Shown piece after piece: positions 26,516-30,589 of a DNA stretch of 30,589 bases (position 1 is the stretch's first letter; every line of letters begins with the position of its first letter). The stretch is from a virus. Made by a program: the position numbers and the translations under genes. The notes under the pieces are model-generated. The model did not search any database, was not told where the DNA came from, and saw only the letters and a list, made by a program, of their open reading frames with translations. The stretch is taken from the IMG/VR virus record IMGVR_UViG_3300009159_000218, positions 1 through 30,589 of that record, one strand, 5' to 3'.

Positions 26516-26523
26516 TATTTATA
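26516..26523 (-). promoter_or_regulatory. T4-type late promoter TATAAATA for the minus-strand baseplate operon
   Basis: The minus strand reads TATAAATA, a perfect match to the T4 late promoter element recognised by gp55 sigma. It lies 21 nt before ATG 26494 of gp48, with an AAGGA SD between. It occupies the 28-nt divergent gap and its last base is the first base of the gp4 start codon on the plus strand. The surrounding CATATTTATATG is an inverted repeat (CATAT/ATATG). The position at a strand switch makes chance less likely than for the intragenic matches. Confidence 0.7.
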
Positions 26524-26975
26524 TGAGTTATGGCAAGAATACCTATAAAGGCTGGTTTAAACCGGTTCACCCCGAAAAATACAACGGAAATGCTGAAAAT
26601 ATAGTTTTTCGGTCATCTTGGGAATTACGTTGTATGAAATACTTTGATGGACATCCAGGAATTATCTGGTGGTCTTCAGAGGAATTAGCAATTACTTACA
26701 TTAGTCCTGTTGATAATAAGAGGCATAGATATTTCCCAGACTTTATAATTAAGGTGAAACGTAAAGATGATACGGTAATGACCTATGTTATAGAGGTTAA
26801 ACCGTTTGCACAGACTCAGAAACCAGTACAAGGTAAGAGAAGAACACAGAGATTCTTAACAGAGGTTAAGACTTATGTGGTCAATCAAATGAAATGGAAA
26901 GCAGCCGAGGAGTTCTGCCATACCCACGGATGGAAATTCCAGATACTAACGGAGAAGGAACTAGGTATCAAATGA
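26523..26975 (+). CDS. 4: Head completion protein gp4, PD-(D/E)XK nuclease fold (150 aa)
   Basis: Length (150 aa) and sequence match T4 gp4: YKGWFKPVHPEKYNGNAENI, VFRSSWELRCMKYFD, WWSSEELAITYISPVDNKRH, RYFPDFIIK, YVIEVKPF, RFLTEVKTYVVNQMKW. The nuclease-like triad is visible as E34 (SWE), D73 (FPDF) and E91-V-K93 (TnsA/PD-(D/E)XK pattern). In T4, gp4 acts late in head maturation and is needed before tail joining. It is the first plus-strand gene. No good SD is seen before ATG 26523, and the start codon overlaps the opposing late promoter. A weaker GTTAAATA at 26480-26487 could be its own late promoter. Confidence 0.93.
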   Translation: MSYGKNTYKGWFKPVHPEKYNGNAENIVFRSSWELRCMKYFDGHPGIIWWSSEELAITYISPVDNKRHRYFPDFIIKVKRKDDTVMTYVIEVKPFAQTQKPVQGKRRTQRFLTEVKTYVVNQMKWKAAEEFCHTHGWKFQILTEKELGIK

Positions 26976-27043
26976 AAACAGAACACCAATACTTATCCAT
27001 TTCCGACCATAAAATAGTGGCAAACTTAACACAAAAAAGATAA
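26972..27043 (+). CDS. Possible 23-aa small ORF coupled to gp4
   Basis: ATG 26972 overlaps the gp4 stop in an ATGA arrangement and opens a 23-codon frame (MKTEHQYLSISDHKIVANLT, then QKR) that ends with TAA at 27041-27043. An AGG about 7 nt upstream (CTAGG) could help initiation. It fills almost the whole 78-nt gap between gp4 and the next gene, in a region where genes are otherwise contiguous. There is no recognisable motif. It could be a real micro-protein, a relic, or chance. Confidence 0.3.
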   Translation: MKTEHQYLSISDHKIVANLTQKR

Positions 27044-27053
27044 TAAATAGACC

Positions 27054-27632
27054 ATGGCTTATCTAATGGATCGAATCAATCAGCAGTTAATGAAAACCGG
27101 CTACGAGGCACGTACTCGCCAAGCTAGAGACTGGTTGCGTTTAAAAATGGGCGATTTGAAACCAACTCCTGAAAAATTGTTGAAGGACAAAGCTAGACAG
27201 ACGAATTCACATTTTATTGGTCACATGTATTATTTCTATTATGATCCAAAGACGAAAGATAAGTTGCCATATTACGACAGGTTTCCATTGGTAATACCAA
27301 TTCAACCATACCCAGACGGTTTTTTAGGTCTGAATCTACATTACATTCACCCAAAGCAACGAATCATTCTTTTGGATAAATTGAGTGAACATGCAACGGA
27401 CAATAGATTTGATATGCAGACGAGACTTAGACTGAATTATCAAATGCTCGCAGCCTTCTCGAAAGCATTTGAAGCAACGCCATGTATCAAAAGATACCTA
27501 GGGTCTCATGTAAAATCGAGATTCGTTGAAATTTTTGCGGATGAATGGGATATTGCCGCTTTGTTACCCGTTGAACAATTCCAAAAAGCAAGCACAGGAA
27601 AAGTCTGGGCAGACTCCAGAAAGAAATTCTAA
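27054..27632 (+). CDS. Conserved T4-like phage protein of unknown role (192 aa)
   Basis: The centre of the protein (MYYFYYDPKTKDKLPYYDRF, PLVIPIQPYPDGFLGLNLHY) is a motif I recognise from proteins of T4-like marine phages, but I cannot attach a firm function. The N-terminal 60 residues are basic and helical (RTRQARDWLRLKM). The C-terminal part is helical with SRFVEIFADEWDIAALLPVEQF. It lies between gp4 (head completion) and a tail-tube-fold gene. In T4, genes 3, 2 and 4 are adjacent, so a head-completion or DNA-end role is possible; a tail-assembly role is equally open. No SD is evident before ATG 27054; a second Met at residue 5 is an alternative start. The stop overlaps the next start (TAATG). 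Confidence 0.8.
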   Translation: MAYLMDRINQQLMKTGYEARTRQARDWLRLKMGDLKPTPEKLLKDKARQTNSHFIGHMYYFYYDPKTKDKLPYYDRFPLVIPIQPYPDGFLGLNLHYIHPKQRIILLDKLSEHATDNRFDMQTRLRLNYQMLAAFSKAFEATPCIKRYLGSHVKSRFVEIFADEWDIAALLPVEQFQKASTGKVWADSRKKF

Positions 27633-28393
27633 TGCCATTTTTACCACAATCGTTTATTTCCAATATCAATGCAAAAAATGGTCTAGCTAAGCCTAACCGT
27701 TTCCAAGTTATATTGCCTATTCCGACTTATATCAATAAATTTATTGGTCAATCGTTTCTTGAACAATTGGTTAATATCAAAACTACATTCATTTCTGATA
27801 TTACTGATATTTTCAACCGTGATGTTACGGATGAACAATCAAAAACTACCAATGCTTCTATCTCCCGTTATCTGTCTTTGCAATGTGAAGCGGCTGAATT
27901 ACCAGGAAAATCTTTAATAACACACGATGCTAAAGTTTATGGACCTACATATAAAGTTCCTTATCAAACACAATACGGCGAAACTAATTTAACATTTCTG
28001 TGTACAAATGATTTCTATGAGAGAAAATTGTTTGACCGTTGGTTGGAATCAATTATGCCAACCGATACAAATAACCTACGTTATCCCAATGATGATGCAA
28101 CCCGTTATCTGACCAATATTAGAATTCTCCAATACGATGAGTTTATTAAACAGATTTATGCAATTGAATTGATTGATGCTTATCCAATTAGTATATCTTC
28201 GCAACCTTTGAGTTGGAGTGAAGATAATTTTCATAGATTAACGGTACAATTTACATACAAAAAATATCGAACAGTTTATCAAGGTGTTTATAATGCTGAT
28301 GCAGTTCTTGCTGAAGCATTACTGAACGGGATACCTTTAACTACACTGAAAAATCTGATTGCTAGTTTGACATTGAAAAACATACTTTTATAA
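27632..28393 (+). CDS. Tail-tube-fold protein, gp19/gp54-like (253 aa)
   Basis: The N-terminus (FISNINAKNGLAKPNRFQVI) and the core (LSLQCEAAELPGKSLITHDA, KVYGPTYKVPYQTQYGETNL, TFLCTNDFYERKLFDRWLES) are typical of gp19-like tail-tube proteins. Also typical are the later AIELIDAYPISISSQPLSWS, FHRLTVQFTYKKYR strands. T4 gp19 is 163 aa and gp54 is 320 aa; this length, and its place beside hub-assembly genes, favour a tube initiator of gp54 type over the major tube protein. It would sit on gp48 and extend the tail channel. The start overlaps the upstream stop by one base (TAATG). Confidence 0.8.
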   Translation: MPFLPQSFISNINAKNGLAKPNRFQVILPIPTYINKFIGQSFLEQLVNIKTTFISDITDIFNRDVTDEQSKTTNASISRYLSLQCEAAELPGKSLITHDAKVYGPTYKVPYQTQYGETNLTFLCTNDFYERKLFDRWLESIMPTDTNNLRYPNDDATRYLTNIRILQYDEFIKQIYAIELIDAYPISISSQPLSWSEDNFHRLTVQFTYKKYRTVYQGVYNADAVLAEALLNGIPLTTLKNLIASLTLKNILL

Positions 28394-28408
28394 TTTACTG
28401 GAGTTATT

Positions 28409-29146
28409 ATGGGATTACCAAGAATTGATGTGCCGACCTACACGATTACCTTAAAATCAAATGGTCAAAAATTGAAATATCGTCCTTTCACCGTCAAAGA
28501 GGAAAAACTATTCCTAATGGCAAATGAAAGTGAAGACATTGAAGCGGTTATCAACATCATTAAACAGATTTTAAATAATTGTGTTTTGACTGAAGGTTTT
28601 GACGTTGACAAATTACCACTGTTTGATATTGAATATTTGTTTTTAAATTTAAGAGCAGTGTCTGTCGGAGAAGTTGTTAACCTGAAATACAAATGCAATA
28701 ATCAAGTTATGGATGAAAACCAAGAAACTAAAACTTGTGGAAATGTAGTCGAAATTGATTTGAAGTTGACTGAGATTGAGCCAGAGTTTGAATCAGAACA
28801 CGATAAGAAAATTCAAATTACTGACAAATTTGGTGTTGTTATGAAGTATCCAGACTTGACTATAATGAACAGTGCCAATTCAAAAGATGATATTTCTGCA
28901 ATATTGAACATAACGATTAAATGTATTGACTATGTTTATGATGCTGAAAATGTCTACTATGCAAAAGATTTCTCCGATGAAGAATTGCAAGATTTTATTG
29001 AACAGTTACAAATGAGTGACATTGAAAAAATAAAACAATTCTTTGACACAATGCCAAAATTAAAAAAGACCTTGGATTTCAAATGTTTTAAATGCCAACA
29101 TGAAGATAAAATTGAGTTAGAAGGAATCCAAAATTTTTTCGGGTGA
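28409..29146 (+). CDS. 26: Gp26-type baseplate hub assembly protein (245 aa)
   Basis: The N-terminal half (LPRIDVPTYTITLKSNGQKL, KYRPFTVKEEKLFLMANESE, KLPLFDIEYLFLNLRAVSVGE) is the T4_baseplate family pattern shared by gp26 and gp51. These proteins are needed to assemble the hub, probably as tail-assembly chaperones. Four cysteines (C96, C110 and the C-terminal CFKC at 226/229) could bind zinc. A GGAG SD with 5-nt spacing precedes ATG 28409. The last codons (AAT TTT TTC GGG TGA) contain slippery runs that allow a -1 shift into the following 61-aa frame. In T4 both gp26 and gp51 exist; only one homologue is visible here, so the gp26/gp51 choice is uncertain. Confidence 0.85.
   Translation: MGLPRIDVPTYTITLKSNGQKLKYRPFTVKEEKLFLMANESEDIEAVINIIKQILNNCVLTEGFDVDKLPLFDIEYLFLNLRAVSVGEVVNLKYKCNNQVMDENQETKTCGNVVEIDLKLTEIEPEFESEHDKKIQITDKFGVVMKYPDLTIMNSANSKDDISAILNITIKCIDYVYDAENVYYAKDFSDEELQDFIEQLQMSDIEKIKQFFDTMPKLKKTLDFKCFKCQHEDKIELEGIQNFFG
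29131..29140 (+). promoter_or_regulatory. Candidate programmed -1 ribosomal frameshift site
   Basis: In the zero frame the run reads A AAT TTT TTC, giving two overlapping X XXY YYZ heptamers, A AAT TTT and T TTT TTC. The -1 frame is open from 29116 and leads into the small downstream ORF, whose start is at 29146. P2 uses T TTT TTG for its E/E' tail chaperone. Short hairpins follow (GTGA 29143-29146 with TCAC 29154-29157; TCTGG 29163-29167 with CCAGA 29178-29182). Function is inferred. Confidence 0.5.
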
Positions 29147-29331
29147 TGTTCTGTCACGATAATCTGGGAAATCATTACCAGACTAACTTTGCATTAATGC
29201 AACACCACAAGTATAGTCTGACAGAACTGGAAACCATGATACCGTGGGAAAAAGAGCTTTATGTAAATATGTTACTGAGGCATCTTGAAGAAGAACGAGA
29301 ACGTATAAAAGCAATGCAGAGGACAAAATGA
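29146..29331 (+). CDS. Small tail-assembly chaperone-like ORF, -1 frame to gp26 (61 aa)
   Basis: The frame is open upstream of any start, and its ATG 29146 shares one base with the gp26-type stop (TGATG). GTG 29143 is an alternative. The protein holds YSLTELETMIPWEKELYVNM followed by a charged helix (LLRHLEEERERIKAMQ). The PWE(K/R)E(L/I)Y pattern resembles the small second component of tail chaperone pairs. It could be made on its own by re-initiation, or as a C-terminal extension of the gp26-type protein by -1 frameshifting at 29131-29140, as in lambda G/GT or P2 E/E'. It lies just before the probable tape-measure gene, where such chaperones are normally found. Confidence 0.75.
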   Translation: MFCHDNLGNHYQTNFALMQHHKYSLTELETMIPWEKELYVNMLLRHLEEERERIKAMQRTK

Positions 29332-30589
29332 GTAAATTAGCAGATATCCTAAAAACCGAGTATAAATCCAAAGGACTTGTTTCCGGTGCAGCCAGTGCTA
29401 TTGGTAAGAAAGCACTAGAAAAACTAGACATACGTAATGCGTTGTTTGGTGGTTCTGGTCTTGGCTCTATTATTGGACAAAAAGTGTTCGGTAAAGGATA
29501 CTCTGCAACTTCTCCAAAAAATTTAAGCTCAAATCAAACTGCTTCCGTAACACCTGCGCCTGCTGTTGACAATACAATATTAGAATCCATTAACCAAAAC
29601 GCAACCATCACCGCCAAGAATACTATGGGTATTCCTATGATGAGCCGTGATATGAATGTGATGCGCCAAAATATTGTTAAATTGGTAAAGTTGCAAGGTG
29701 GCACTCCATCCACTAAAGCTGATATGTTCTTCAATAAAACTAAAGAACGTGAAGCACAGTATGAGAGTGCCATGGGGAAAAGTAAACCTACAAAGATAGG
29801 TGAAAAACCAAAAGATGATGAAAAAGATAAGAGTGGTATATTAGGCACAATTTTATCTTTAGGTACAATTATAGTTTCTACTATAAAAGGCATTTTTTCT
29901 GGAATACCAACAATGTTGGGAACAGCTATAAATGAACTGTTATCGGTGAAAAATTTAAAGAATATATTTGGTATAAGTGAAATGGTAATTTCTGGTTTAT
30001 CGAGATTATTACCTCTGTTGCTTAATCCAACTTTCTTGGCGGTAATTGCTGCCGTAGCTGGTGCGGCTTGGTTAGCTAAGTGGATGGACAAAAAAAATGA
30101 AGAGGCTAATACTGAAGAAAAGAAAAATGAGAGAGTTGCTCAAGATCGAGGAAGTCAATCTTCCAAATTGGCAGCCAGAACTATTCCAATTAATGATGAT
30201 CTTAAATCTCTATTAAAAGAAGATAGAACTGATGAAGAGGTTTCTCGATTCACCCGAGGAGAAATTAAAACTAAAAAAGAATTAGCTGAGGCTATAGATT
30301 CGGCAGAAAAAGCAGGTAAAAAAGTTATAATTATTAAAGATTCTAGTGTTCAAACGGAAGCGCAAGATAAGTTGCATGAAGAAGCTCTAAAATCTATGGA
30401 AGATGGTTCAATAGCGGAAGCAGAAAAAAGACGATTCAAATTAAAACCTGATACACCAGCATCATCCAATGCACCAGCACCATCCAATGCACCAGCACCA
30501 TCCAATGCACCAGCACCATCCAATGCACCAGCACCATCCAATGCACCAGCACCATCCAATGCACCAGCACCATCCAATGCACCAGCACC
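29328..30589 (+). CDS. Probable tail tape-measure protein, 3' end cut by window edge
   Basis: The frame opens at ATG 29328, overlapping the upstream stop (ATGA), and continues past the window (420 codons seen). The N-terminus (LADILKTEYKSKGLVSGAAS, AIGKKALEKLDIRNALFGGS, GLGSIIGQKVFGKGYSA) matches large proteins following gp26 in marine T4-like phages. Two hydrophobic segments lie at about residues 165-200 (ILGTILSLGTIIVSTIKGIF) and 225-250 (LLNPTFLAVIAAVAGAAWLA), as tape measures often have. A charged helical region follows, then a hexapeptide APAPSN repeat from about residue 376. In T4 the tape measure is gp29 (590 aa). Position directly after the chaperone-like pair supports the call; homology to gp29 itself is not visible. 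A cell-wall hydrolase domain could lie downstream. Confidence 0.65.
   Translation, partial: MSKLADILKTEYKSKGLVSGAASAIGKKALEKLDIRNALFGGSGLGSIIGQKVFGKGYSATSPKNLSSNQTASVTPAPAVDNTILESINQNATITAKNTMGIPMMSRDMNVMRQNIVKLVKLQGGTPSTKADMFFNKTKEREAQYESAMGKSKPTKIGEKPKDDEKDKSGILGTILSLGTIIVSTIKGIFSGIPTMLGTAINELLSVKNLKNIFGISEMVISGLSRLLPLLLNPTFLAVIAAVAGAAWLAKWMDKKNEEANTEEKKNERVAQDRGSQSSKLAARTIPINDDLKSLLKEDRTDEEVSRFTRGEIKTKKELAEAIDSAEKAGKKVIIIKDSSVQTEAQDKLHEEALKSMEDGSIAEAEKRRFKLKPDTPASSNAPAPSNAPAPSNAPAPSNAPAPSNAPAPSNAPAPSNAPA
30453..30589 (+). repeat. 18-bp tandem repeat (APAPSN linker) at window end
   Basis: Six identical copies of the 18-nt unit GCACCAGCACCATCCAAT run from 30471 to 30578, followed by 11 nt of a seventh. 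One degenerate copy precedes them at 30453-30470. The unit encodes Ala-Pro-Ala-Pro-Ser-Asn, a flexible extended linker. The copies have no synonymous differences, so the array expanded recently and its length is likely to vary between strains. Confidence 0.95.

Noticed and set aside
27042-27049. AATAAATA just before the 192-aa gene as a plus-strand late promoter
   Set aside because: Only 4 nt separate it from the ATG, leaving no room for a leader; similar AAATAA sequences occur before several starts here and probably just reflect AT-rich, unstructured leaders.
30350-30577. Minus-strand open frame with a repeated DGAGAL hexapeptide
   Set aside because: It is the antisense shadow of the 18-bp repeat in the probable tape-measure gene; the repeat length is a multiple of three, so every frame stays open.
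1-30589. Assignment to a cyanophage or pelagiphage host
   Set aside because: Gene content resembles both groups, but the window has no host-specific auxiliary genes or tRNAs, so a host call would be a guess.
1-30589. tRNA or other structured RNA genes
   Set aside because: No cloverleaf-like segment or long gap was seen; coding sequence covers nearly all of the window, and the longest gene-free stretch is 106 nt (4908-5013).

Overview
The window is part of the late, virion-structural region of a T4-type myovirus (contractile-tailed phage). It carries recognisable counterparts of T4 baseplate and tail genes 48, 53, 27, 5, 25, 6, 7, 8, 26 and 4. The DNA is AT-rich by eye. Genes are tightly packed, with stop/start overlaps (TAATG, ATGA), and there are no tRNA, integrase or bacterial housekeeping genes. 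The wedge and fibre proteins have the marine/freshwater T4-like flavour seen in cyanophages and pelagiphages: a giant DUF4815-type protein, a gp5 spike without lysozyme, and AFGQANLAY- or NLxVTGN-type fibre repeats. Nothing in the window fixes the host.

Minus strand, read from 26494 down to 1: a late-promoter-like TATAAATA precedes gp48 (tail-tube/baseplate junction). Then follow gp53 (wedge), a gp27-like hub, gp5 OB-fold protein, a separate gp5-type beta-helical spike, a 315-aa protein of unknown function, gp25, gp6, a gp7-position protein, gp8, and a 2074-aa DUF4815-type protein. The first half therefore builds hub and wedge in nearly the T4 order. After it comes a fibre locus: a small coiled-coil protein, an 808-aa repetitive fibre-like protein, a 110-aa and an 80-aa small virion protein, a 549-aa fibre-like protein, a 187-aa coiled-coil protein, a 321-aa fibre-like protein, and a fibre-like protein cut by the left edge. 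No gp9, gp11 or gp12 homologue is recognisable; the fibre locus probably replaces them.

Plus strand, 26523 to the right edge: gp4 (head completion, nuclease fold), a possible 23-aa ORF, a conserved 192-aa protein of unknown role, a tail-tube-fold protein (gp19/gp54-like), a gp26-type hub-assembly protein, a 61-aa ORF that can be joined to gp26 by a -1 frameshift, and the start of a probable tape-measure protein. That last gene runs off the window inside an 18-bp tandem repeat.

The most interesting observations are as follows. (1) A T TTT TTC slippery run sits exactly where the gp26-type ORF and the following small ORF overlap in the -1 frame, the arrangement of tail-assembly chaperones such as lambda G/GT and P2 E/E'. 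(2) A glycine/tyrosine-rich beta repeat (GxGYT type) occurs in four different wedge proteins. (3) Repeat families are shared between neighbouring fibre genes. (4) Three neighbouring proteins share a GG(T/Y)F C-terminus.
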